Under the pieces are notes generated by a model, which made no database searches, was not told where the DNA came from, and was given only the letters and a program-made list of their open reading frames with translations. A stretch of 49,461 nucleotides of DNA from a virus. Shown here in pieces: positions 1 to 8,307 of the stretch. The stretch is from positions 1 to 49,461 of the IMG/VR virus record IMGVR_UViG_3300044499_000067. One strand, written 5' to 3'. A program made the translations under genes and the position numbers. Position 1 is the first letter of the stretch; each line of letters starts with the position of its first letter.

Positions 1-127
1 GCTCCGCCGGGAGGCCATCGACCCCATCAATCAGCAGATCGGCGGCTACGGCATGCCGGCGATTTCTGCCCTCGTCAGAGAGGTCGTCGCCCGCGATCCA
101 AAGCTGAAGCACTTTGATCGGCTGAGG
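1..127. repeat. Terminal direct repeat, copy 1 (circular-assembly overlap)
   Basis: These 127 bases are identical to the last 127 bases of the window. A 127-base overlap equals a common assembler k-mer, so it most likely marks a circular contig rather than a biological terminal repeat. The scaffold gene reads through the junction without a frame break. Confidence 0.95.
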
Positions 128-475
128 GGGGGCATCGAAAAGCATCTCGTCAATCTCACGGCGGAGGCACAGATCAACCCCGAGGTCGTCAAGGCCGCGT
201 ACTACCACGAAGTCGGCGCCAACTACGAGACGTTGGTCGAAGAAGAGATCGAACGGCGCGCCCGGAAAGCGACTCCCAACCCTGGTGGGGGTCCCACCCC
301 TGGTCGTGCGGGTCGAAGCCAGGGGAACAATGCGATCCCGACCGTCGAGCAACTCTATGGTGAGGAGCTAGCGAAAGAGGTTGACCGGAAGGGTGGCCCT
401 GACCTGTGGGCCAAGAAGATGGGCTACAAAGATTGGCCAGCCTACGTCAAGGAAACGATGGGAGGCACCGCATGA
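1..475 (+). CDS. Capsid scaffold-like protein, C-terminal part
   Basis: This is the continuation of the gene that starts at 48994; the first whole codon in this window begins at position 2. The C-terminal half contains helices with conserved-looking aromatic and basic residues and ends with a segment (YGEELAKEVDRKGGPDLWAK) that resembles the basic helical capsid-binding end of scaffold proteins. The TGA stop at 473 to 475 overlaps the ATG of the next gene. Scaffold is inferred from gene order (portal, scaffold, decoration, major capsid). Confidence 0.6.
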   Translation, partial: LRREAIDPINQQIGGYGMPAISALVREVVARDPKLKHFDRLRGGIEKHLVNLTAEAQINPEVVKAAYYHEVGANYETLVEEEIERRARKATPNPGGGPTPGRAGRSQGNNAIPTVEQLYGEELAKEVDRKGGPDLWAKKMGYKDWPAYVKETMGGTA

Positions 476-1143
476 AGGTCGGCCACCGACTGAAGGGCCG
501 TCCGATCGACGAGCCCAAAGGCCCGAAGCGCGCCGACGCGATGGCGCGTGCCACGGACGACCTGGCGCAGCAAGCCGAAGAGCGTTCCGAGGAGCGCGGC
601 GCGATCGACCCGAAGAAACTCGTGATCGAGAGTGAGATTGCGCAGCACTTCAACTCTCTCGAAGTCTCCCACGCACAACCAGGCTACGTCTACTGCTGGG
701 CACGCTTCAAAGGCGACGCGGGTGGGGTGACCCAAGTCCAGATGAAGCTCGCGATGACCGTCAAGACCAACCAGGGCATCCTGCCCTGTTGGGAAGTCGT
801 CTGTGGGAACATGCCGGAAGCGATCGAGCGAAAAGCGACGGGTCCCGGCATGGACACCACGCGTTGCCTCGGTGACGTCATGCTGCTCCGCTGCCGCATG
901 GAGGTCTACGAGGCCATCCGCGCCTATGAAGAGCGCAAAGCGGAACGCCAGCGCACGGGCGCGATGGAAGGGATGCAGGACAAAGCGCGGGAGCACAGGA
1001 TGATCGTGCACACCGATCCGAACGATCCCGTCTTGCAGCGTGCGATGAAACACGCGGAAGCTCACGAGACAGCGAATCGCATGCTCGACAACCAAATTCG
1101 CGAGGGGCGCGTCCCTGGTGTCGCCGCTCCCGGCCAACGGTAG
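472..1143 (+). CDS. Unknown protein between scaffold and capsid genes
   Basis: I chose the ATG at 472 (223 residues) because it overlaps the scaffold stop as ATGA and has a GGGAGG Shine-Dalgarno just upstream; the frame is open further upstream but without a ribosome site. The protein is charged, with a central beta-rich stretch (QVQMKLAMTVKTNQGILPCW) and a highly charged helical C-terminus. No known domain is recognised. Its position in the head operon, tightly coupled to scaffold, suggests a head-assembly or minor head role. Confidence 0.75.
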   Translation: MKVGHRLKGRPIDEPKGPKRADAMARATDDLAQQAEERSEERGAIDPKKLVIESEIAQHFNSLEVSHAQPGYVYCWARFKGDAGGVTQVQMKLAMTVKTNQGILPCWEVVCGNMPEAIERKATGPGMDTTRCLGDVMLLRCRMEVYEAIRAYEERKAERQRTGAMEGMQDKAREHRMIVHTDPNDPVLQRAMKHAEAHETANRMLDNQIREGRVPGVAAPGQR

Positions 1144-1152
1144 GAGGAAACC

Positions 1153-1647
1153 ATGGGCTATCAGGCAATAGAGGCAGGACCGGGGCTGGGAACGATGGCG
1201 CATGCTGTCTTCACCGGCCACGAAGGAGCAAGTCAGACCTACAAGCGTGGATCGATTCTCACCGTCGCGTCAGGACTCATCATCAAGGGAACATCTGGAG
1301 ACAACGCACCGACGCTCGCAACGGTCGTGGGCGTTGCTGCCGCACCGGCCTCGGGCACCACAAGCCACGAGGTGCCGATCCTGCCAGCGCATCCTAACTT
1401 CGTCTTCGAAGGCAACCTCGACGCGGGGTCCGGCACCACAGCGCTCTCGGTCGCGAGTCACATGTTCACACGGTTCGGGCTCACGCTCGATGCGACCAGC
1501 GACCACTGGTTCGTCGACTCCTCGGACACCACCGATGAGCGGGTGGTGGTCGTCGGCTTCAAAGACCCCAACGGCACGGTGAACGGGCGTGTCTTCTTCG
1601 TCATCCTGCCGGAAGCCACTATCTACACATCGGTCGCAACAAACTAG
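1153..1647 (+). CDS. Capsid decoration/stabilisation-like protein
   Basis: The 164-residue product starts 10 bases after an AGGAGG site. It is small, nearly all beta, and rich in Gly, Thr and Val. This size, composition and position directly before the major capsid gene are typical of head-decoration proteins that cap capsomer interfaces. No signature motif allows a firm family call. A virion fibre-like protein is the alternative. Confidence 0.6.
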   Translation: MGYQAIEAGPGLGTMAHAVFTGHEGASQTYKRGSILTVASGLIIKGTSGDNAPTLATVVGVAAAPASGTTSHEVPILPAHPNFVFEGNLDAGSGTTALSVASHMFTRFGLTLDATSDHWFVDSSDTTDERVVVVGFKDPNGTVNGRVFFVILPEATIYTSVATN

Positions 1648-1656
1648 GAGGGAACG

Positions 1657-2559
1657 ATGCCAGCCAACAGAAATACCTTTGGTGCCCTGCTCACGCCGGG
1701 CATCCGCAAAGTGGTCATGGAAGTCGGCGTCGACCGTCCGCCGGAGTTCTCCGCGTGGGCCAACGTCCCCGACATGCCATGGAATCCCGTGACCGATCGC
1801 CAGATCACTGGGCTCACCACGGTCGGGAGCATGCCGGAAGGCACCCAGTTCCCGCTCGACAATCCCATCCTTGGGGGCACAAAGGCCTACGAGGCGGTGC
1901 CCTATGGTGGCGCCTTCGAGGTCACGCGACCGATGTGGGAAGACGACTTCTACGGTCCGATCAACGACATGGGCAAGGAGTTGGGACGATCGAGTCGACA
2001 GCGGATGGAGATCGATGCGCATAGCCTCTTGAACAATGCCTTCTCGACCTCCTTCGTCGGCTTCATTGCGGCGGAGTCCCTCTGCTCGACCTCGCATGCC
2101 CGGATCGATGGCGGCGCCGCGCAGGCCAATCGGCCCTCCCCGGACATCGGCTTCAGCGTGACGGGTATCCAAGCGCTGCTCGTCCGCTTCGAGAACCTCG
2201 TGAACGAACGCGGGTTGACGGAACTGTTGCAGCCCTCCATGTTCCTCGTCACGCCGACGAACAAGTTCAATGCCCGCGAGATCCTCGGCTCGGCGCACAA
2301 GCCATTCACCGCCGACAACGAGATCAACAGCCTGCTTGAAGAGGACATGGGCTGGATGGTCAACCACTACCTCACCACGGCGACGTACTGGTTCGGGCTG
2401 TGCTCGAAGAGCGTGCACGATCTCAACTTCTTCATCCGGACACCGCCGTCATTCGACAGCTTCGATGACCCGTGGACCGGCAACGCGGTCTTTACTGTAT
2501 GGCAGCGCCACATCCCTGGCTTTGGCCGCTGGAAAGGTATTGACGGGTCGACGGGCTGA
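1657..2559 (+). CDS. Major capsid protein
   Basis: The 300-residue protein follows the decoration gene with a GGAGGG ribosome site. It has the layout of an HK97-fold coat protein of the Mu gpT/podovirus type: an N-terminal arm, an extended region with acidic and aromatic residues (EVTRPMWEDDFYGPINDMG), a long spine helix (KELGRSSRQRMEIDAHSLLN) and a C-terminal segment seen in such proteins (FLVTPTNKFNAREIL, then WTGNAVFTVWQRHIPGFGRW). It should form the icosahedral shell on the scaffold. No HK97-style maturation protease is seen next to it. Confidence 0.85.
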   Translation: MPANRNTFGALLTPGIRKVVMEVGVDRPPEFSAWANVPDMPWNPVTDRQITGLTTVGSMPEGTQFPLDNPILGGTKAYEAVPYGGAFEVTRPMWEDDFYGPINDMGKELGRSSRQRMEIDAHSLLNNAFSTSFVGFIAAESLCSTSHARIDGGAAQANRPSPDIGFSVTGIQALLVRFENLVNERGLTELLQPSMFLVTPTNKFNAREILGSAHKPFTADNEINSLLEEDMGWMVNHYLTTATYWFGLCSKSVHDLNFFIRTPPSFDSFDDPWTGNAVFTVWQRHIPGFGRWKGIDGSTG

Positions 2560-2613
2560 TAGATCAAGGACTTAGCTTAGTCAATCGTTGGAGGGCGGTC
2601 GCCGTTGTCCTTA

Positions 2614-2629
2614 CGGAACAGCCGTTCCG
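2614..2629 (+). other. Small hairpin after the major capsid gene
   Basis: A perfect 6-bp stem (CGGAAC/GTTCCG) with a 4-base loop lies in the 166-base gap 2560 to 2725. No T-run follows, so it is not a canonical intrinsic terminator. It could protect the 3' end of, or attenuate, the abundant capsid transcript. Nothing else is evident in the gap except the AGGAGG for the next gene. Confidence 0.4.
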
Positions 2630-2725
2630 AACGTGAGGATGGCGGAAGTCATCCCAAGTGGCCGGCCGCTCTCCACCTCACACGCAGCACCGGGTGGCAC
2701 TTGACCGCCGCGTAGGAGGATGCAC

Positions 2726-3505
2726 ATGAGTACGTTCTTTCGTGGTCCGCTCCTCTACTCCCGCCCCAGCTCACCGCTCGATGGGCTGAATCTCCCGTTG
2801 ATGCAGCGCGCCGTCACCAGTTCCGCGCGTGAAGTCATCGTCGGCGCGGGACAAACCTGGGTGGGGCCGCTGACAGCCGGGAGTTCCAATGGGTGGGTCC
2901 TCACCGACGTTGGCACAGGCTCATCGACGGTCGCGATCAGCAACGCGGGGCAGCTTGTGTTCACGGGTGGCACGACCGATGAGGACAACTCAGGATTGCA
3001 GTACACGACGATGTTGTCGCCCTTCCGATACTCCGCCACGCTCGACATCGCCTGTTTCGCCCGCGTGAAGCTCTCGACGGCCATCACCACCGACTTCATG
3101 TTTGGCCTCTTCGGCATCGACACATCGCCCATTTCTGCCTCCGCCATCGCGGTTGATGACGGCATTGGCTTCTTCAAGGCTGCGACCGCGACGGACCTCA
3201 CTTGTCACGTCCGGAAGAACACGACTTCGACCGGTTCCACGGCACTGGGCATCACTATCGTGCTCGACACGTTCTTCCTCTGTGGATTCACCGTGAAGTC
3301 TGGCGTGTGCACCTTCTACGGTGCCTCAGACCCGAACGACATGTTCTTGACCAACAATGCCCTTCTCGGGAGTGGCGTGCGGGTTGCCGCCACGACCGCG
3401 CCCGATGACATCGACATCGTCCCCACATTCTTGGTGGGTCAAGAGGGGGGCACCACCGCGCGCGTGTTGACGATCGACTGGGCCTTCTTCACCCAGGCCG
3501 TCTAG
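2726..3505 (+). CDS. Beta-rich virion protein of unknown function
   Basis: Two in-frame ATGs exist at 2720 and 2726. The second is 6 bases from AGGAGG (2714 to 2719) and is preferred, giving 259 residues. After a short N-terminal tail the protein is a Gly/Thr/Ser-rich beta-sandwich-like domain of the kind used as lectin-like or surface modules on virions (FTGGTTDEDNSGLQYTTMLS, then FDVFGLFG-type strands). It overlaps the next gene by one base (TAGTG). It may be a capsid fibre or decoration module. No enzyme motif is seen. Confidence 0.7.
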   Translation: MSTFFRGPLLYSRPSSPLDGLNLPLMQRAVTSSAREVIVGAGQTWVGPLTAGSSNGWVLTDVGTGSSTVAISNAGQLVFTGGTTDEDNSGLQYTTMLSPFRYSATLDIACFARVKLSTAITTDFMFGLFGIDTSPISASAIAVDDGIGFFKAATATDLTCHVRKNTTSTGSTALGITIVLDTFFLCGFTVKSGVCTFYGASDPNDMFLTNNALLGSGVRVAATTAPDDIDIVPTFLVGQEGGTTARVLTIDWAFFTQAV

Positions 3506-4920
3506 TGGCGGCGCCAGTCTCAGTTGCTCAGATCACGAACTTCCCGCTCGGCGTCAGTTCGTTCGGGATGCCGGTGATCGGTGGCGGTTCGGTCATGACG
3601 ACGGGCCAAGTCTGGTTCGTCGATTCCACCTCAGGGAACAAAGGTGATGACAGCCTCCACGGCACGAGTCCCCAATCTCCGTTCGCGAGCCTCGACTTTG
3701 CGATCGGTCAGTGTGGCGCTGGTCGTGGGGATGTTGTTTTCGTGCTTCCTGGGCACACCGAGACGATCACCGGCGCTGGGGGCATCAACTGCGACGTTTC
3801 GGGTATCCGCATCATCGGTTTGCCAGAGATCGGCGGGCGCAGCCGACCTACGTTCACGTTTGCAGCGAGCGTCAATGCCTCCCTCGCGATCAACGCGGCG
3901 AACGTCAGCCTCCAAGGATTGATCTTCAACTTCACGGGTGTCGACGCACTGGTCTCCCCGATCGACGTCAACGCGGCGGACTTCACGCTGTTTGCGTGCG
4001 AGATCCTGCTCTCCAGCCCAGCCGGCCAGTGTGCCGACGTCGTCGTGACCGACAGCAACGCGAGCCGGATGCGGCTCATTGGGAACTACTTCAACAGCTC
4101 GACGGATGCTGGACCGAACAGCGCCGTCCTCTTGGTGGGTACACCGGATGGGATCGAGATCGCGTACAACCGCATCGTTGGGAGTTTCGCCGATGCGGGG
4201 ATCTACGACACGGGCATCTGCACGAACCTCTACATCCACGACAACGAGATCACCGCCAACGGTTCAACGCAGTATGGTATCAACATCGTCGCCGCGTCGA
4301 CAGGGCTGATCGTGCGCAACACCGTACTCTGCGATGACCTCACGATTGCGCTCGTCAACAACACCGCAGCCGCGATCGAGAACTTCGGCTACGATACAGA
4401 CGCCGCCAACGCGGTTGCCACACCGATTCCACTCGTGGGGACGCAGTTGCCCGTCAATTCGGGGCTCGTCGATCAGATCATCGGCAACGAGGCCAGTTTC
4501 TTCCGTGCCAACTACATCCCCGTCTCGGTGGACTTCTCTTCGGCCACCTGGAACACGGTCGCCACTCATGAGATCCTCACCGTGACCGGTGCGGTCCGAC
4601 TCCGGATCATCCCTATCTGCTCAACGGATCTGACTACCGCCGGAGCTGGCACCATCCAATTGGGGGACGAAGGTTCCACAACGGCGTTCATCGCAGCGAC
4701 AGCGGGGGCAGACATCGACGCAGGGGAGATCTGGCTGACGGGGACACCGGCAAAGGTCATGGCGTTCTCTTCGGTGATCGATCGCGTCGAGAGCGGCAAC
4801 GACATCGGCTTTCAGATTGTGACCGACGCGTTCACCGGCGGGATCATCGTGTTTCACTGTTGGTTTGAGCCGCTCAATGCGACGGGCGCCGTCGTGGCGG
4901 GCGCCGGAGGAACACTCTAA
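3505..4920 (+). CDS. Right-handed beta-helix virion protein
   Basis: The GTG start shares its G with the upstream TAG stop. The 471 residues contain an N-terminal segment ([20 protein letters not shown]) typical of parallel beta-helix surface proteins, in which a list of parameters of a tandem repeated element is announced by the motif DSxSGxxGxxG. Successive coils of N/D/I/V-rich repeats follow (for example [20 protein letters not shown]), then a C-terminal beta domain. It is probably a capsid- or tail-attached spike that binds glycans. It sits in the head gene cluster, not next to the tail genes, which argues for a head fibre. Confidence 0.65.
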   Translation: MAAPVSVAQITNFPLGVSSFGMPVIGGGSVMTTGQVWFVDSTSGNKGDDSLHGTSPQSPFASLDFAIGQCGAGRGDVVFVLPGHTETITGAGGINCDVSGIRIIGLPEIGGRSRPTFTFAASVNASLAINAANVSLQGLIFNFTGVDALVSPIDVNAADFTLFACEILLSSPAGQCADVVVTDSNASRMRLIGNYFNSSTDAGPNSAVLLVGTPDGIEIAYNRIVGSFADAGIYDTGICTNLYIHDNEITANGSTQYGINIVAASTGLIVRNTVLCDDLTIALVNNTAAAIENFGYDTDAANAVATPIPLVGTQLPVNSGLVDQIIGNEASFFRANYIPVSVDFSSATWNTVATHEILTVTGAVRLRIIPICSTDLTTAGAGTIQLGDEGSTTAFIAATAGADIDAGEIWLTGTPAKVMAFSSVIDRVESGNDIGFQIVTDAFTGGIIVFHCWFEPLNATGAVVAGAGGTL

Positions 4921-5054
4921 TGCCGCTCAAAAAAGGGAGTAGCAAGAAGACAATCAGTCAGAACATCGCGACAGAAGTTCGTGCAGGAAAACCGCAACGT
5001 CAAGCGGAAGCGATTGCCTACTCGGTCGCCGGCAAGAGCAGAAAGAAGAAGTGA
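4920..5054 (+). CDS. Small lysine-rich phage protein (44 aa)
   Basis: The ATG overlaps the upstream TAA, and the TGA overlaps the ATG of the next gene. The sequence begins [20 protein letters not shown] and ends with SRKKK. This closely resembles a widespread family of tiny basic proteins found among structural genes of phages from many environments (pattern: [12 protein letters not shown], then GKPQxQAxAIA). The function is unknown; a DNA- or RNA-binding virion component is possible. Confidence 0.75.
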   Translation: MPLKKGSSKKTISQNIATEVRAGKPQRQAEAIAYSVAGKSRKKK

Positions 5055-5257
5055 TGGCCAAAGAGTTCAATCCCTTCGACTCCGCGATGGCAATCCGTCG
5101 GCGGCAGACGACGCTCGACAAGGTTCCTGAGAAGCATCGGCCAGCGGTGCAAAAGGCCCTCCGCCAGGAGGGGCGGCTCGCGGACTACGCGCGGAAGCAG
5201 ATCGTCCCCTCCAACCGCTTTCAGCCTGTTCGTGGTCGCGCAACGAAGATTGGGTGA
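5054..5257 (+). CDS. Small basic protein (67 aa)
   Basis: The ATG overlaps the preceding stop (ATGA). The protein is basic and helical with no recognised domain, and its C-terminus is Arg-rich (NRFQPVRGRATKIG). It lies between the tiny lysine-rich gene and the first adaptor-like gene and is probably translationally coupled to both. Possible roles are a head-completion factor or a DNA-contacting virion protein; this is inference from position only. Confidence 0.65.
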   Translation: MAKEFNPFDSAMAIRRRQTTLDKVPEKHRPAVQKALRQEGRLADYARKQIVPSNRFQPVRGRATKIG

Positions 5258-5278
5258 CCTACGGCAACGGTTGAGCAC

Positions 5279-6208
5279 GTGGCACGAGCAGCACTCGGGG
5301 ACCTGGCGACGGATAGCCAGAACATTCTCCTTGCCGCACGCTGGGTCACGGATCGGTACCGTGAGTTCGCCAACACCCGACGGCTGAAGCAACGGCGCCG
5401 CGTCGGCGCCTTCGACATCCCTGCCGTGCTCACGACAGGAACGGTCCACGTTACACGGGACGACCCCGTGGTGCCTGGCGGCGCGGTCGCTGGACCCACG
5501 TGGACCGCCGATCTTGTGGGGCGCTACTTTCAAGCGGCGACCGTCTGGTATCGCATCATCGGCTTCGACCCGACGTTCAACCTGTTGGAACTGGACGTCC
5601 CGTACGCCGAGGACACCAACACCGCATCGACCTATCGCATCGTCCAGCGCTATGCGAAGCTCGACCCTCGTGCCTCGTTCCTCGGGACGTTCGCCCATCC
5701 ACGCCGTCGCCGTCCGCTCCGGACAGATATCAACATGGCCGATCTCAACGTCCTTCAGCCGAACCGTCAGTTCAGTAGTGGCGGCCCCTATTGGGTCGTA
5801 GAGTACAACGAAGAGAATGGCGTCCGTCAGGTCGAGGTCTATCCGTACTCAAACACCATCGAAGCCGTCACCTACATCTACTGGGAAGCGGTGCCGGAGT
5901 GCTTTGATCTGCTCGACGAGTTGCCCCACGCGGTCGACGTCCAGGCCCTGAAAGAGGGGGTCTTGATCGACGTCATGCGCTACAAGGCGGCACAAGCGGC
6001 CGAGATGAAGCAGCTCGACATGGCCGCGTTCTGGCGGAACGAATACCGTGTGCAAGAGGGACGATGGGAGAAAGCCCAAGCGCGCATGGTGAAGATGGAC
6101 CGAGGTATCGAAGACCTCCATCTCATGCTTGGGGATCACAGTACAAATCAGTTCTTCGACATCCGGAACGCCCACGATGAGATCTACGCACGAGGCAACC
6201 GGCCATGA
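5279..6208 (+). CDS. Adaptor-like head-tail connector protein 1
   Basis: The start is GTG at 5279, since an in-frame stop lies just upstream; the ribosome site is weak. The 309 residues begin with a helical segment (LATDSQNILLAARWVTDRYR). A beta insertion follows, then the arrangement common to podoviral adaptor proteins (gp4/gp11 type): an aromatic strand pair ending in YPYSNTIEAVTYIYWEAVPE, a loop with leucines and prolines, and a long C-terminal helix pair (ALKEGVLIDVMRYKAAQAAE). Such proteins form a ring under the portal. It is the largest of three similar neighbours. Confidence 0.55.
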   Translation: MARAALGDLATDSQNILLAARWVTDRYREFANTRRLKQRRRVGAFDIPAVLTTGTVHVTRDDPVVPGGAVAGPTWTADLVGRYFQAATVWYRIIGFDPTFNLLELDVPYAEDTNTASTYRIVQRYAKLDPRASFLGTFAHPRRRRPLRTDINMADLNVLQPNRQFSSGGPYWVVEYNEENGVRQVEVYPYSNTIEAVTYIYWEAVPECFDLLDELPHAVDVQALKEGVLIDVMRYKAAQAAEMKQLDMAAFWRNEYRVQEGRWEKAQARMVKMDRGIEDLHLMLGDHSTNQFFDIRNAHDEIYARGNRP

Positions 6209-6327
6209 CCATCTCCCTTATCGTGGGGCTCTTTTGGCCGCTCATCCTCGTGGGGTGGTTCCTCTGGGCCTTCCTGTGGAGTGTGGAGGCATCGTCCTAC
6301 CTTCGATTGCTGCTGCGGGGATGGTAA
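6205..6327 (+). CDS. Tiny membrane protein (40 aa)
   Basis: The ATG overlaps the TGA of the preceding gene and the reading ends 3 bases before the next GTG start. The product is almost entirely hydrophobic in residues 3 to 27 (LIVGLFWPLILVGWFLWAFL), followed by a short polar tail with two arginines, so it should be a single-span inner-membrane peptide. A holin-like, spanin-like or membrane-docking role during ejection is possible. No family is recognised. Confidence 0.6.
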   Translation: MTISLIVGLFWPLILVGWFLWAFLWSVEASSYLRLLLRGW

Positions 6328-6330
6328 GCC

Positions 6331-6939
6331 GTGGCCGAAACGGCTGGCAGCTTGGCGACCGTCCTCAGTCGGCGCATCCGTGATCCGCAGAACACCGCCC
6401 ACGACCTGACGACGGTCGTCTACCCAATTCTCTCGTACTGTCAGCAGTTGGTGAACGCAGCGGGTGATGTGCGTCGCGAAGCCACGCTTCCCGCTTTGCT
6501 TTCGCCGGTGGCAACGCCATTCACGACGCTCTTCATCAACAACTGGATGCGCATGACTGAGGTGCGCGTCGGGAAGAACACGCCGGCGGCCATCGCTGCG
6601 ACACCGCTCCCACGGATCAACTGGCGTACCTTGGCGGCGAACGACCCGCATTGGCTGCGCGCCACCGCACCGCGTCCACGCTACTGGGACCTGATCGGGC
6701 AGAACGTGATGCTCCTCTGGCCGCTCTGGACAACGCCGTTCACGATCCTTCGGCGGACGTTGGTTACGCCTGCGACGCTCACCACAGCCGCCTCTATCAC
6801 CGAGTTGCCCGATGAGCACATGCCCATGATCCTCGCATTGGCCGAGTCGGTGCTGTTGCTCCGCCAACGGCTGCTCACCTCCATCCCGCAGGCGGCAGAA
6901 CGGGCACAACGCGTCAGCCAAGGACTGGCGATTCCATGA
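6331..6939 (+). CDS. Adaptor-like head-tail connector protein 2
   Basis: GTG start, 202 residues. The layout is that of phage adaptor proteins: an N-terminal helical pair (HDLTTVVYPILSYCQQLVNA), a strand with RMTEVRVG, a conserved-looking segment with W, a Pro and an aromatic (DPHWLRATAPRPRYWDLIG), a strand reading VMLLWPL, and a C-terminal helix beginning ELPDEHMPMILALAESVLLL. It probably joins the portal ring to the tail. It shares this architecture with its neighbours on both sides. Confidence 0.6.
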   Translation: MAETAGSLATVLSRRIRDPQNTAHDLTTVVYPILSYCQQLVNAAGDVRREATLPALLSPVATPFTTLFINNWMRMTEVRVGKNTPAAIAATPLPRINWRTLAANDPHWLRATAPRPRYWDLIGQNVMLLWPLWTTPFTILRRTLVTPATLTTAASITELPDEHMPMILALAESVLLLRQRLLTSIPQAAERAQRVSQGLAIP

Positions 6940-6961
6940 CGTTCTTTGGGAGGCTTGGGTG

Positions 6962-7546
6962 ATGGCCGTCACGAAGGCAACCATCCTGAGTCTCGTGTCG
7001 ATGCTCTCGTGCAACCTGGCGGACGTCACGGAGATCGACCGCCTCTACGGCGAGGTCATCCTCGATCTCGGCAGCGACACGCGGCAGTGGTTCACGAACT
7101 TCAGTCAGATCAATCCAGGGACGACCGTCAGCCAAATCGATCAAGAGTCGCTGGAACTCCCTGCGGAGATCAATCTCGCTCGGCTGATCGCCCTCTTCTA
7201 CAACGGCCGTGAACTCTCACGCGAAGCGGAGTCGACGTTCGAGACGCGGAGCCGCCATTGGCACGATCGCCCAGGTTCACCCGTGGCGTTCACCACCGAT
7301 CAGCGAAGCGACCGCTTCGTGCGGCTTTATCCCAAGAACGACACGTTCCAGAATACGGAAGTTGGTGTGCTGCACACGCTTTCCGTGCGCACCACGAACG
7401 TGCCAGAGGTCATGGCGCTGCCCATCGCGATGTTGGTCCTTGCACGAGAGTTTGAGCGCGAGTCGATCCATCGGGACATGGACTTCGCCAAAGCGTGTCG
7501 CGCGCTGGGGCAAGAGATGTTGAACTACATCGTGCGGACCAGCTGA
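6962..7546 (+). CDS. Adaptor-like head-tail connector protein 3
   Basis: Either GTG 6959 or ATG 6962 could serve; both follow GGGAGG, and I prefer the ATG (194 residues). The domain order repeats that of the previous gene: an N-terminal helical region, ELPAEINLARLIALFYNGRE, then HWHDRPGSPVAF, a strand ending VRLYPKND, and a C-terminal helix after VPEVMALPIAMLVLAREFER. It is therefore a third adaptor-like protein. The stop overlaps the next ATG (TGATG). Confidence 0.6.
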   Translation: MAVTKATILSLVSMLSCNLADVTEIDRLYGEVILDLGSDTRQWFTNFSQINPGTTVSQIDQESLELPAEINLARLIALFYNGRELSREAESTFETRSRHWHDRPGSPVAFTTDQRSDRFVRLYPKNDTFQNTEVGVLHTLSVRTTNVPEVMALPIAMLVLAREFERESIHRDMDFAKACRALGQEMLNYIVRTS

Positions 7547-8307
7547 TGCCAAAACCAGTCATGCGCCTCCTGGCTCCGCCAGGCACGACCGACGCGGACC
7601 GTCGCGTCTTTGCTTTGCTCAACCGACTCTTCGCTGACCTCCGGCAGGATGTCGACGCCCTAAAGGAGCGTCCTGCCTTCAGCGGTAACATTGACATGCA
7701 AGGCTTCCGCATCACCAACGTCGGTGCGAGCCGGGCGCAGGGTGACGTCGCGAATCGCGGAGAACTGGAAGACAAAGCGCTCTTCGAGAACGCCAACAAG
7801 CAACACATCGCGAACTCTTCGATCATCGCGAAGGACGGCGTGCGCTCCGAGCGCCAAGCGCGGCAAGCGAACGAACTCGTGCCGCTGCACCAAGTGAAAG
7901 AACTCATCACCAACGCCGTGGCGGGGCCGACGCCTTCAGCGGGGACGTCCTTCACCTTCACCGCGTTGCCACTCGTGAATGGCGACAACAACGACATCGT
8001 GCTTTCTGGTGGTTCGGCGTATCGTATTACCGGACCGACGGCACCCTTCGTCGTTACCGGGTTGCACATCGGAGCAACGATCGCCAACCTTTCGCCAGAT
8101 GGGTCCTACGTGATCCTCTTCAATGGGACGGGATCTGCAATGACAGTGGCGCACAACTCCAGCGCGGCAGGCCAACTCTCGCTTCCCCACAACCGCATCA
8201 ACACGGTGAGCGGCATGGCTGGGATTGTGACGACCGGGAGCGGTGTCGCGACGTTCCTCTACGATGGAAGCAGCTCGAAGTGGATCGTCGTGGGTGTGGT
8301 GCTCTGA
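7546..8307 (+). CDS. Short tail-fibre-like protein
   Basis: 253 residues from an ATG overlapping the previous stop. The N-terminal helix (ADRRVFALLNRLFADLRQDV) is followed by the motif IDMQGFRITNVGASRAQGDV, which is characteristic of phage fibre repeats. The C-terminus (GVATFLYDGSSSKWIVVGVV) is typical of trimeric fibre tips. The protein probably trimerises and attaches to the tail hub encoded next door. Receptor specificity cannot be read from the sequence. Confidence 0.7.
   Translation: MPKPVMRLLAPPGTTDADRRVFALLNRLFADLRQDVDALKERPAFSGNIDMQGFRITNVGASRAQGDVANRGELEDKALFENANKQHIANSSIIAKDGVRSERQARQANELVPLHQVKELITNAVAGPTPSAGTSFTFTALPLVNGDNNDIVLSGGSAYRITGPTAPFVVTGLHIGATIANLSPDGSYVILFNGTGSAMTVAHNSSAAGQLSLPHNRINTVSGMAGIVTTGSGVATFLYDGSSSKWIVVGVVL

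Noticed and set aside
442-1221. Long minus-strand frame (259 residues) opposite the gene at 472
   Set aside because: Opposite-strand shadow of a coupled head gene; His/Asp/Arg-heavy composition, no ribosome site.
1270-2418. 382-residue minus-strand frame opposite the decoration and capsid genes
   Set aside because: Antisense to two well-supported capsid genes; GC-rich DNA gives long chance frames.
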